Shown in pieces: positions 1 through 9,933 of a stretch of 64,000 bases of DNA. Position numbers and translations under genes: made by a program. The DNA is taken from NCBI GenBank assembly GCA_003868215.1, contig QWDQ01000083.1, forward strand, positions 1-64,000, given 5' to 3'. Every line of letters begins with the position of its first letter. Within the stretch, counting starts at the first letter, position 1. The notes below the pieces were generated by a model that was not told the DNA's origin, did not search any database, and saw nothing but the letters and a program-made list of their open reading frames with translations. Origin of the DNA: Pseudophaeomoniella oleicola. Lineage: Eukaryota; Ascomycota; Eurotiomycetes; Phaeomoniellales; Phaeomoniellaceae.

Positions 1-639
1 CTTCCTTCCCTTCTCCGAGGCTGTCGATGAAGTCACCTTACTAATCTGACACATCTCACATCTCACTCTACTACAACTACAAGCCACGATACCCTAGTAG
101 GCACCATCACGAAGGTATCAGGAAGAAGAAGATGAAGAAGATTGTTGCATCCGAACTCCCAAACCACAGTTTCTCATTATGAATAGTCAATCCCTCTGTC
201 TAAATCCAGTTCCCAACCTCAATCCATGCCCAAACAGCCCTCCAAGCCAGAATCTCCCCAGCGCCATTATCAAGACACTCTTCCCCTCCACCATCTGCTA
301 CAAGCCCGAAGGCGAGCTGAAGATGTTGAGGACGTGTCGACAACGGCAAAGCTAGCTCGAAACTGACAAGGATGGATGTCGGGTAAGGAGAGGAGGGGGA
401 AAAGGGAAAAGGAGGAGAAGGAGACTCGAAACAGCAGCGGATGGAGGACGGTGAGTACTAAATACAAGAAGACGAAAGACAGTGAGGTATCAAACCTCAC
501 TGTCATACATGCGTGATCCCAAGACTCCCCAAACACCTAGCAAGCAAACCAGCAAGCAAGCAAACAACAACGACCCATTTTGAAACGTTTCCGATCATTC
601 ATTCGTGAAAATTCGTTCCGTCGTTCAATCCACACCACC
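1..639. other. Intergenic, no gene seen
   Basis: Left edge of the window. I see only short open frames with no family resemblance and some GAAGAA-rich simple sequence near 120-140. A CAAGCAAACCAGCAAGCAAG stretch near 540-565 is low complexity. It probably holds the 3' UTR of the coiled-coil gene that ends at 640. Confidence 0.5.
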
Positions 640-2286
640 TCACTCCTCAGTCAATCCGCGTTTGCGGATGATCTCCTTCAACCTCTCCACCTCTCCCCCG
701 ATCTCCTCCCGGACTCTCTTCTCCGTGTCTATCTCCTTCCGATTCATGCCGAGCTTGTAGTTCTTCATGAAGTTGTCGGCCTTCTTGACCTTCTCCTCGG
801 CCACTCTGAGCTCGTCCCTCATCGTCGTGACCTTGAGCGCCATCTGCGTGATCTCGGGCGTCATCTCCCTGTGTCTGGTGTGAGCCTTGCGATCCATCTC
901 TTCCTTGATCTCGTTGCGTCTCTTGTTGTCCAGCTGGGACTGGCTGGTAGAGAGCTCCTTTCTGGTGGAGGCGAGATCGGTTTCGAGGCGCTGGATTCGG
1001 AGCTCATAGCCGTTGCGGATGTCGCGCAAGTTAGGGGTTGGTGGCTGTTGGAACGGTTGAGAGGCAGGAGAGGGAGCGGCATTGTTCTGAGCTGCGGCCT
1101 TGGCTTCTTGCAGCGCTGCTCGGTGCTCGCGGTTGATGGTGAGGATGCGGGCTCGGAGTTTAGAGACGTCTTCGTCTCGCGATCTGACAACTTCGCCGAG
1201 TGATGCCTTTTCGGCCGCATGGGTGTCTAGGACTTCCCTCATGCGCTCGGCGAAGTTGTATTGTTGCTGTGCAACGATCGTATTTTCGAAACCAGCGAGT
1301 TCGGACTGGTGCTCGAGCTTTAGACCTGCGACAATCTTCGCATGGGCCTCCTCCGCCTCGGATTTCAGTCCGTTGATGTATTGCGTACACTCGCGCCCGA
1401 GATTTCGGATCTCTTCGTCCTTGTTCTGGACGATGATCATCATGTCGCGCATTTGTGCAGCGACTTCTTCCTCCTTTGACTTGACGGCTGCCTTGACCGC
1501 TTCGTCGATTTTGGCTTCGACCTGCTGTTCTTGCAGCAACTTGGTCAATTCTTGCTCTCTGGCCTCAAAGGCGCGACGTTCTTGTACCAGTAAACTGGCA
1601 CAGGTCGCTGCCTCTTTCTTGGTCGCTTGTTCACGACCGGCCGCATCGCGAGCCTTTCTTCGGGCCGCTTCTTCACGGCTATTTGCCACGGCGACCTCTC
1701 GGACCAGCTTGTTCTTGTCGACGTAGGCCTTTGTAAGCCTCTTTTCGAGCTCGTCGATTTCGTCTCGGAGCTTCATGGTCTCCGAGGTACGACCCATTGT
1801 CTCGTCCTCCTGCAGCTGTGTCTGGGGGACCCCTTTCTCCCGAATCAGGTCATTGGAGAGCTGCTCAAAATAAGCAGACGAGATTCTCGCCTGCCGGAGA
1901 TCTTCGTAAAGATCTCCATAGCGTTTTTCCAACGCCAGCAGTTCCAATGCCACACGATCGGTAGCGTCCTCTTCCTCACGGAAGGCAGCGGCAAGCAACA
2001 ACCCATAGTCCCACGCACCAGGGACACGCTGGGGCTCTTCTCTAGCCCCAGCTTCCGGGTTGCGCAGCGACGCAACGAAAGAGACCAGACAGCGCGGGAG
2101 GACTTTGACAAGGGCACGATGACCCAAAGAGCAGAAGCAACCGAAGACAAAGACAGGGAAATCGTGAGACAGTGCTCGAGGGCGGTAGACGACAAACCAG
2201 AGAAGAATCGGACCAACAATCATCAGAAAGTAGCGAGAAATGACTACCACCAACTGATGGTTCACCTGGACCTCAGCAAACTCCAT
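640..2286 (-). CDS. Membrane-anchored long coiled-coil protein, function unknown
   Basis: A 548-residue intronless frame starting at ATG 2286. The N-terminus has two hydrophobic stretches, about residues 11-35 (VVVISRYFLMIVGPILLWFV) and 42-72, which look like membrane segments. From about residue 104 to the end it is almost continuous charged heptad-type coiled coil (for example DEIDELEKRLTKAY), broken by a short Pro/Ala/Gln linker around residues 390-410 (PASQPFQQPPTPN). The design suggests an organelle-membrane tether or scaffold with a long cytosolic rod, but I recognise no named family. Long open frames on the other strand here are codon-bias shadows. The true start could be downstream if the hydrophobic leader is not translated. 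Confidence 0.7.
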   Translation of the reverse strand: MEFAEVQVNHQLVVVISRYFLMIVGPILLWFVVYRPRALSHDFPVFVFGCFCSLGHRALVKVLPRCLVSFVASLRNPEAGAREEPQRVPGAWDYGLLLAAAFREEEDATDRVALELLALEKRYGDLYEDLRQARISSAYFEQLSNDLIREKGVPQTQLQEDETMGRTSETMKLRDEIDELEKRLTKAYVDKNKLVREVAVANSREEAARRKARDAAGREQATKKEAATCASLLVQERRAFEAREQELTKLLQEQQVEAKIDEAVKAAVKSKEEEVAAQMRDMMIIVQNKDEEIRNLGRECTQYINGLKSEAEEAHAKIVAGLKLEHQSELAGFENTIVAQQQYNFAERMREVLDTHAAEKASLGEVVRSRDEDVSKLRARILTINREHRAALQEAKAAAQNNAAPSPASQPFQQPPTPNLRDIRNGYELRIQRLETDLASTRKELSTSQSQLDNKRRNEIKEEMDRKAHTRHREMTPEITQMALKVTTMRDELRVAEEKVKKADNFMKNYKLGMNRKEIDTEKRVREEIGGEVERLKEIIRKRGLTEE

Positions 2287-2546
2287 TTTTGCCGGAGGGG
2301 GGAGGCGGCAAAGAAGATGACGATAGTGACAGCGACGAAATAGTCGCAGAGAAGTATGAACAACTTGTCAAGGCTTCGATAGAAGAAATGAAAATTCGCT
2401 CGAAAAAGTGAGGGAGCAGAAAAGGAGTCACCGCAGCTTTGCTGCGGCAACGACGAGCGAGGATGGGAGATGAAGAAGAAGAAGAAGAACAAAAGCTATT
2501 CAGGACTTTGCTTTTACAGCGTCTTCGACAACTAGCTCTAGAAATT

Positions 2547-2586
2547 GTGGTGGTCGTGGTTGTGGTTGTGGTTGTGGTTGTGGTTG
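2547..2586. repeat. (GTGGTT)n microsatellite
   Basis: Tandem GTGGTT units directly visible; a slightly degenerate first unit (GTGGTC) is followed by near-perfect copies. Confidence 0.9.
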
Positions 2587-2754
2587 AGATACAGAGAAGA
2601 GAAGAGAAAAGAAGAGCGCACGTAAAAGTGAAGGTTTTCTTTTCTTTTCTTCAATAACAACAATAACAACAACCAGACAACAGAGCCTCTCTCTCTCTTT
2701 AGGGGGGTGCCCCGCGTGGTGATGGTGGTGATAATAGAGATTGGTTGGCTGGCT

Positions 2755-2780
2755 AGTGAAAGTGAAAGTGAAAGTGAAAG
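2755..2780. repeat. (GTGAAA)4 microsatellite
   Basis: Four perfect GTGAAA units in tandem. Confidence 0.9.
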
Positions 2781-3056
2781 AGTTCAACAGAGATTCATTG
2801 TTGTTATTTTTATTGTCGTGGTGAAAGATCACGATCACGAACACACGATCACGGCGAAGAGTGATGGAAAAGGAGATGGAAGCTGTGAAAAGAAACTTAA
2901 GGTAGGTAAACAATGAGCAAGTTCTTCTTTTGTCTTTTTGATACTAAGGAACACACGGCCTCGTTGGTAAAATGTTAAAAAAATTGTTTTGTTTCTTTTG
3001 AATACAATAGGAGGATGGTTTGGTGACAAAAGCTGCTCAGTCGCACGACTATTATC

Positions 3057-3074
3057 TACCTACCTAGGTAGGTA
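3057..3074. repeat. 18-bp perfect palindrome TACCTACCTAGGTAGGTA
   Basis: Perfectly self-complementary. It is one of several TACCTAGGTA-type palindromes scattered through gene-free stretches of this window (19246-19257, 60011-60020 and others). Confidence 0.85.
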
Positions 3075-3219
3075 TCTAGCGTATGGTCAGCAGGCCATGA
3101 TGGCCTGATGATTATTACCTGAACGTCTCTCAAGCCGTATCCGAAATGAAGATGGAATATGTAAATAGGTGTACAGTATGGTGGTTCGAAGCGAAAGGCG
3201 AAGATACAAGTTGTGCTCG

Positions 3220-5732
3220 TCAGCCACCACTAAGCAGTGGTTCCTCTTCTTGTCTGCGTTTAGAGGCTTTTCTCCTTTTCCTGCGCTTCTTTTTCCCAGC
3301 TTTAGCATGGCTACTTTGGTGTGGTCCGTCATGGTTATCTGTGCCACCCTGGCCGCCCTCGTTGGCAGAATCGTCGGACTCTGCAGAGGCAATCACAGCC
3401 GCTGTCTTGTTGTCGTCTGCATCATTGGATTCACTACTAGAGTTTAGTTCAAGAACAACTTTGCGGACGCCGTTCACATCAATTATGTTCTCGGTAATAC
3501 TCCCACTTCGAGCTGGGCCCCTTGACGTATATCCTGGGCTTTTGTCACCATTTCGTGGGTCTAGAAGACTCCTTACTGTGCTTTGGCTCCTTTCGCGCTC
3601 CTCACTAGCGGATCTGGGTGATTTCTGATAACGCGTCTTCCGCTCATCGTCTGCGCCGTCTTGTTGCCCTGGCTCAGAGATTGTCGGATAGTATGAAGAG
3701 TCTGTTTGGACATTTTCTTCGACATCATTGTCGGATTGATGCATGGTCTTATGGCCATTCTCTAAAGTACCGTAACCCGCTTGAACGGCATGGACGCCGT
3801 CACTGGCCTCTTTACCCGCAGAATTGAGGAGGGCGTCGCCAATGCCTGGTTGACGTACTGATGATACTGAATCTGACTCTCGTCGCCTTGGTGTCGACAC
3901 GTCTGTGCTCAGAGAAGGGTTGTTCTGCGGTGAGCTTACTCCGGGTTTTATTTTGACGTTCTGGTAGCGAGTAGTTCGGGGTCGCGATGCGAGATTCGAG
4001 GGTCCCAGACGGCCTAGGCGCTCCCTCGCTTCAGGATCACTAACTTTCAACCTCATCTGGGTACTCCCTAGATCACTATTGGCAGCGCTAGATTTCCTTC
4101 TGAGCATGAAGGTGGTACTACGAGAGGGCTCGTGTTCAGATATCGATTTTTGGGGTTTAGGAGGTGGTTCTTCTGAAGTGCGCGAGCGTGTCAAATGATC
4201 CGGATCCTCACTGATGTCGATCAGGCTGTTTTCGTTACCTTGGGCCTGGTTATTGGGTGTAGGCATAACGACTCGTCCTTTGGGTACCCTGTCTCTGCCA
4301 TATCTCGTCCTAGGGGCCGGCTGGAGTCTACGTATCGCTTTGTGGACATCGACGAAAACGTCAGACTCGTCAATGATCTCTTCGCCGATTAATTCTTCAA
4401 TGACGTCTTCTAGTGTGACAACTCCGAGGACACCCGAATCGCCTCCAGGGTTATCCGACACAAGTACCATGTGCGACTTGCCTTCCTGGAAGAAGTTGAC
4501 AATGTCGAGACAACTAGTCTCTGGTCGAGTCTCAGGAAGTGTTGCAAGAGCGAACTCTCGTACGGGTTTGGCGTCTTCCGGATCGTACGTAATCAGCATC
4601 TTAACAAGCAGCATGCCAACAAAATCATTCTCGTTTTCTGGTGTATGCACTGGTATCCTAGAATATCCCGCTTGGAGGATCATGTCCATGGTGTCTTCGT
4701 CTAAGATATCATCAAGAGACAGTGTGAACACATCGTCCATTGGTGTCATGATATGGCCGACACTCTTATCCTTCAGGTCGAGGACAGCGCTGATGATCGT
4801 GACCTCATCGGCATTCAATTGATGGCCAGCTTCACCCATTGTTCTGTGAAGAGACACAAGGGTTTTCAGACCTGCCTTCTTGTATACTGTTCCATGTTCC
4901 TCACCAAGCAGATAATCGAGTAGCTTTGCGGTAGGCCAGGCGACCGGTGCAAGGACATACATCAAAGCTAGGACAAACGGAGCCATCCAAGCTCCAATGG
5001 GGAGACCATATCGGACACAGACCGATTGAGGAGCCACTTCGCCAAAGATCACTAGTCCGATTAGCTTCCTTCTCGATGCCATGCCTGACTACTTACCGAT
5101 AAGGACAGTCGAGCCAAGAACAGCAGGCCAACCACCTCCCAGTGACCGGTCAAGGACAATTGGTAGTGTCTCGTTTGTAATAACATTGCTCAAAAGTAGC
5201 GTAACCAAGACCCAGTGTTTCCCCCTGTTAAGGAGACCCAATACCTTTGCTGCGTGTTTTCTTTCGGAGCCTTCGCCAGACGTTTTGATGACTTGCAGAT
5301 ACATTTCATCCTACTTCCAATCAGTTACTCGGTCTCCATGTCTTCGAGCTCTCTCACCTGTCCCATAAGAGCAATTGTCAAGCCTGCAAAAGCCCCTCCT
5401 AGCAACACCAGAGCAGCCGCGACGGAAAGGTATATCCATAAGCTCGGGTCCTTTGGATCCTTTCCCTCCTCTCGTGTAGTTAGGTATGTGGAGATGAAGT
5501 GCGTCGGAGCGCCATGGACGAATGGCAGCTGAGCAGCTGCGACTAAGAAAAGTTTGCTGAGCGCAAGTGTGCTCGTCCGCTGAGCTCGGAACCTTGGACC
5601 ACCGTGTTCCAGCATTGTAGGCCGATTGCCAGAGAGTCTCAATGCAATGCCATGGCGAAAAGTGCGCCTTTGGAGGCTGATGTAGGTTATGAAGTTGAAA
5701 TTAGAAGGTTGTGGACGCTCTCGCTCGAACAT
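3220..5732 (-). CDS. DUF21 (CNNM) plus CBS-pair membrane protein, MAM3-like
   Basis: Three exons: 5732-5358, 5310-5097 and 5051-3220, giving 806 residues. Splicing joins GLTIALMGQ to DEMYLQVI, the standard start of the DUF21 membrane domain, and then TVLIV to [18 protein letters not shown]21 spans about residues 95-280 with several membrane helices. A CBS pair follows ([14 protein letters not shown] ... [17 protein letters not shown]) at about 300-430, then a long, probably disordered Ser-rich tail ending in a Lys/Arg cluster. CNNM/Mam3 proteins act in Mg/Mn and other divalent-cation homeostasis; yeast Mam3 is vacuolar. ATG 5732 gives the longest product. The internal Met at 5615 would place a signal-like sequence ([17 protein letters not shown]) nearer the N-terminus and may be the real start. 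It is divergent from the next gene. Confidence 0.9.
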
Positions 5733-6403
5733 TCAGAGTTCACGCTAAAGCCGCAATACGTCACAATACGTATCAAGTACCAATAGTTTCACGAACCCCG
5801 GTCTTGGTCTTCAAGACACATTGGAGATAGACAATTCGACTTTAGTATATAGTGATTGATCAATGTTAGGACTAGGTAAGTGATTGAGGAAAAAAAGAGG
5901 ATGTTACGATACTTTGGTTTCAAGGGTTATATACAGCGGAATTAGAGGGACGAATGTGCAATGAAGCTACCTCCGATGTTTGCCATCTCAAAATGCGAAT
6001 GAGGTGAAGCATTGAAAACACGTGATTCCGCGAAGGTAAGGTATCGTTTCTCAATTACTGTAGCAGGAAAGCAGCTAAGCTGTTGGATGTCAACTTTAGG
6101 TAAAGCCAGTGCCTATAAGTATGGAAGGCAGGTGGGAGGTAAGAGGTATTATGGGGTTACAGTACCGGTGTTCATAAGCAGAGACCGACTGCCCACATCC
6201 CCGCGCTTAGATGCGGAGGAATCTAGACCACCCCTCTCTCTTCCCCAGTTCACTGCCTGACAGGAGCCTTGGGTGCGTAGTAGGTAGGCCCAAGTATCTT
6301 CTGACCTTGTCGGCCTTCCTCGGATGGCCGTATATCTTCTCGTTCGTCATTCCTTCTCGTCCGCTCATATATAAAATGCGCCTTCGATTTCGTCGATGCA
6401 GAT
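5733..6403. other. Divergent promoter region, MAM3-like / BCKDH E1 beta
   Basis: A 671-bp gap between divergent genes. It contains a TATATAAA at 6368-6375 close to the E1-beta start and a short upstream frame (6376-6423). Nothing else recognised. Confidence 0.5.
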
Positions 6404-6423
6404 ATGAGATCCAAGTTCTATGA
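6376..6423 (+). promoter_or_regulatory. Short upstream open frame overlapping the E1-beta start
   Basis: ATG at 6376 opens a 15-codon Arg-rich frame (MRLRFRRCRYEIQVL) that stops at 6423, past the main ATG at 6404 in another frame. If the transcript starts upstream of 6376, this frame would compete with the main start. The nearby TATATAAA (6368-6375) makes the transcript start uncertain. Confidence 0.35.
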
Positions 6424-7655
6424 CAGCGGACGGGTTGCCATAAACGCTTGTTGGACGAGCCAGCGACGATCCTATGCTAGTCATGGTTCATCGCCTTCAG
6501 CCAAACTCAATCTACCAATTGACTATTCGTCAAGCCCGTTGCTGCATCACTCACCAGCATCTGTAGCAGCGGCGCTCTCGCTATCCAAGGATACATCTAC
6601 AAAACATCTGAATCTCTACCAGTCTATCAACTCCGCCCTGCACACGGCGCTTTCTACCTCAGAGGATGTCATTATTTTCGGTGAGGACGTCGCTTTCGGA
6701 GGTGTATTTCGATGTACTATGAAGTTGGCCGAAGAGTTCGGGAGTGAAAGAGTGTTCAACACGCCATTGTCAGAACAGGGCATCGTAGGTTTTGCTATTG
6801 GGGTTGCTGCTGAAGGTATGAAACCGGTTGCAGAGATCCAGTTTGCGGACTACTCATATCCGGCCTTCGATCAGCTCGTGAATGAAGCAGCCAAGTACCG
6901 ATACCGTGAGGGGGCCACGGGTCGAAGTGTGGGCGGACTGGTCGTTCGGATGCCCTGTGGAGGAGTCGGTCACGGCGCTCTTTATCATTCCCAAAGTCCA
7001 GAAGCATTGTACTCCCATATCCCCGGACTGAGAGTTGTAATGCCGCGATCACCGTCTCAGGCCAAAGGACTACTGCTCTCGGCTATCATGGAAACGAACG
7101 ATCCTGTCATTTTCATGGAACCCAAAATCCTTTATCGTGCCGCCGTCGAGTATGTACCGTCTGAGTCATATACGATCTCTCTGGATGGCGCAGAAGTGCT
7201 CAAATTTGGAGAGTCTCTGACCATTGTTTCGTATGGCCAACCTCTGTATGTCTGTTCACAGGCGATTGCGGCCATAGAGAAAGAAATGAAGGACGTGACC
7301 ATTGAATTAGTTGATCTGAGATCTATCTACCCTTGGGATCGCGAGACTGTCCTCAAGAGTGTTCAGAAGACAGGCAGGGCTATCGTGGTGCACGAAGCCA
7401 TGCGTAATCTAGGGGTCGGCGCGGAAGTGGCAGCAACCATACAAGAAGGCGCGTTTCTGAGGTTGGAGGCACCAGTCGTGAGAGTTACTGGCTGGGCTAC
7501 TCATGTGGGATTGGCATATGACAAATACAATCACCCAGACGTTGTCAGTGAGTCGGTCCTGTTCCCCGTTGTGCTGTTCGTCCGGGACATCAGTGACGTT
7601 GACCTACCGTTCTATAGGAGTATACGATGCAATCAGGAGAACACTGGCCTATTAG
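6404..7655 (+). CDS. 2-oxoisovalerate dehydrogenase E1 subunit beta, mitochondrial
   Basis: Exons 6404-7547 and 7618-7655, 393 residues, close to the 392 of human BCKDHB. It is the beta half of the thiamine-dependent E1 of the branched-chain 2-oxoacid dehydrogenase complex, which decarboxylates Val, Leu and Ile oxoacids in mitochondria. Visible family signatures include IIFGEDVAFGGVFRCT, FNTPLSEQGIVGFAIG, PVAEIQFADYSYPAFDQ and VELVDLRSIYPWD-type segments. The Arg/Ser-rich, acid-poor first ~30 residues look like a mitochondrial presequence. The 70-bp intron (GTGAGT...TATAG) is needed to reach the family's normal C-terminus: joined it reads DVVRVYDAIRRTLAY and stops at 7653-7655. Without splicing the frame runs on into unrelated sequence. 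Confidence 0.96.
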
Positions 7656-8187
7656 GCGAGGAGCATTCCCGCTGTCTTTGCCCGTGCGACAGCGGTACAC
7701 ATGTCTTCTTCGCTGAAAGGCAAAAGCGAAGCACTGTGATGAAAGCTGGCATGCTACCTCTGGTCCGAAGTTATCTGAGAAGCTGGCAAATAAGTATTGC
7801 TTCCAATCGATCACCAATTTTAGCCGCATACATATATTTTATTGAAGTCAGGTGGTATCAATCTGTGGATGATAGCACTTGATTGAAGCAATTCCCTAGG
7901 GTTCTCTTCCAGTATATCGCCATATTGACGGAGTGCCGAGCTTAGAAGAATAAAATTGGTGCTAAAGCAACATGGGAATTACTGCTTCGGATTTAATTCA
8001 TCTTTGCGATCATGCCCAAAGATGTTCGGAACATCACCGATTCAATTGACACCAAAATAACCCCGCCCGCTGATTACTGTAGCTATCGAGCTAAGTACCC
8101 CTCCCGCAAAGATGCGCGTCATAATTCATCTGTGCTTTCTCTGCGACAGCTTCAACTTGTCGACCAAAACTTGATATTCCACGGTCA
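7656..8187. other. Intergenic, E1 beta to glyoxalase I
   Basis: 532 bp holding the E1-beta 3' UTR and the glyoxalase promoter. AT-rich; no motif I can support. Confidence 0.5.
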
Positions 8188-9316
8188 ATGCAGCGACTGT
8201 CCTCTGTATTGCAACATTTGCGCTCAAAACCCGCCACAAGAATTGACGCCTTTCGTTCATTTACAAGATCAAACACTAATTTCGCGAAGATGGCGCCTGA
8301 CTATTCGAAATGGAAGATGAACCATAGTATGATCCGAATCAAGGATCCTAAGAGAACCATTGCCTTTTACAACCAGTTGGGTCTCAACGTCGTTGCTAAG
8401 CTTCCACAACCAGAAGCCAAGTTTGACCTTTACTTCCTTGGATATGACTACCAGACATCGGAATCAGCGGGCAAAGAGCGCTCAGATCGAGAAGGGCTAT
8501 TGGAGTTGACGCACAATTACGGAACTGAAACCGATGAGAATTATAAGCCGGCCACAGGAAATGACGATCCATTAGGGTTCGGCCACATTGGCATTTCTGT
8601 TGACAACATCCAAGCTGCCTGTAAGAGGTTGGATGGTCTTGGTGTGATGTGGCACGAGAAACTCGAGCAAGGCCTGCCACACCGTGCTTTCTGCCTTGAC
8701 CCAGACGGGTATCACGTCGAGATCGTCAGTCGCGACCACGAAGCAACTGTAAACGAAACCACAACAAGCGTCGAAACCTATCGTTTTAATCACACTGCGA
8801 TCCGTGTCAAGGATCCCAAGGTCAGTCTAAAGTGGTATGAAGAAACACTTGGCATGAAGCTCTTCAGAACAGTCGAGCGGGACGACCGAACTCTGTATTT
8901 CGTTGGCTATCCTGGTGCGAAGGGCAATCCTACGCAAGGTCCAAAGGGTGACTCGTCGAATTTCCTAGCAGACAGGGAGGGTCTTGTAGAATTGATGTGG
9001 TTTCCTGGCACTGAAAAGAAGGAGGGTAAAGTCTACCACAATGGCAACAACGAGCCACAAGGGTTCGGACATCTTTGTAAGTTCAGTTCTGCCTAAATGC
9101 TCTCCCAGCAACGATGCTGATTTTTCAATTCACGTAGGCGTGTCCGTCGATGACCTTCAAGCCGCGTGCGATCACTTCGAGGAGACGAAAGTCAATTGGA
9201 AGAAGCGCCTCACAGACGGTCGGATGAGAACAATTGCCTTCATCATGGATCCTGATGACTACTGGGTTGAGATCATCCAGAACTCGACTCTGAAGGCACC
9301 GCTTGGTACGCAATAG
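8188..9316 (+). CDS. Lactoylglutathione lyase (glyoxalase I), two-domain type
   Basis: Exons 8188-9076 and 9138-9316 (61-bp intron, T|GTAAGT...CGTAG|GC), 355 residues. It converts the methylglyoxal-glutathione hemithioacetal to S-lactoylglutathione. Two tandem VOC/glyoxalase domains are seen, as in yeast Glo1. Each has the four metal-ligand contexts: NHSMIRIKDP, GLLELTHNYG, GFGHIGISVDN and GYHVEIVSR in the first; NHTAIRVKDP, GLVELMWFPG, GFGHLCVSVDD and DYWVEIIQ in the second. The second-domain metal site is completed only by the splice. Two plausible starts exist. ATG 8188 adds 34 residues, Arg-rich with one acidic residue, resembling a mitochondrial presequence. ATG 8290, in an AAGATGG context, begins the conserved cytosolic form MAPDYSKWKMNHSMIRI. 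Confidence 0.95.
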
Positions 9317-9865
9317 TTTTTAAATCACCCAAAGACAATGTCTGTGACCTATACTTCGTCGTAGATAGATGGCACAGCTTCCGCATTGAAGATCTACAAT
9401 TAGATTGAAACGCCTTTAATTGGACAGATTGGTCGCTTGGGTACCTTTGATAGTCTATGTCCTTATCAACTTAGTTACTTGGTATTACTTCCGGTAGTAA
9501 AAGGAGGATGTTTGGCCGCAAAGTCGATCCCAAGGCCATGATGCAAGTGGTGCAGCTTTACGCGGCGGATCATACCAGGGACGAAAACTTTAAATCCTAT
9601 CGGAGCGAATACTTACATAATGCCGCCAAGACGTGCAGATTGGAAGGGGCGAGGGTCTAGGCATTGGCTTCCACTACCGACTGTCGGAGTAAGCAATATT
9701 TTGTGTGACTCGATCCTAAGTACGGTACATACACTAGACATTCAAAAAGCCGATACCCTCCGACTGCCTTCTCAGAAGATATCAAAGACTCGGCCTGACC
9801 CGTATCGACGTGATTATTTCTTTGCCGTCATTGAGAGTAGAAGGGGTGGCGGTTTTCTGAGTATC

Positions 9866-9872
9866 TGACTCA
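9866..9872 (+). promoter_or_regulatory. TGACTCA, Gcn4/CpcA-type amino-acid control site
   Basis: Perfect 7-bp palindromic core TGACTCA, 62 nt before the ATG of an amino-acid biosynthesis gene and just upstream of its TATA box. General amino-acid control factors of the Gcn4/CpcA family bind this core; use here is inferred. Confidence 0.6.
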
Positions 9873-9880
9873 CATAAAGA

Positions 9881-9887
9881 TATAAAG
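9881..9887 (+). promoter_or_regulatory. TATA box (TATAAAG)
   Basis: TATAAAG lies 47 nt upstream of the ATG at 9934 and directly follows the TGACTCA site. Confidence 0.55.
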
Positions 9888-9933
9888 GGCGTCACAAATC
9901 AATTCACCTATTATCGTCAGCGAAAACAACAAG

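Larger units (their letters stand above)
2287..3219. other. Intergenic between two minus-strand genes, rich in simple repeats
   Basis: Promoter side of the coiled-coil gene and 3' side of the DUF21-CBS gene. It holds GGTTGT and GTGAAA microsatellites, CT- and GAA-rich runs, and an 18-bp perfect palindrome at 3057-3074. No convincing gene seen. Confidence 0.5.
9317..9933. other. Promoter region of aspartate-semialdehyde dehydrogenase
   Basis: 617 bp. It contains a Gcn4/CpcA-type site and a TATA box near its right end, listed separately. No gene seen. Confidence 0.5.

Noticed and set aside
580-2343. Plus-strand frames of 207-238 codons opposite the coiled-coil gene
   Set aside because: Leu/Ser-rich translations typical of antisense reading of Glu/Lys-rich coiled coil.
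4214-4822. 202-codon plus-strand frame opposite the CBS domains
   Set aside because: Shadow of the conserved DUF21-CBS gene.
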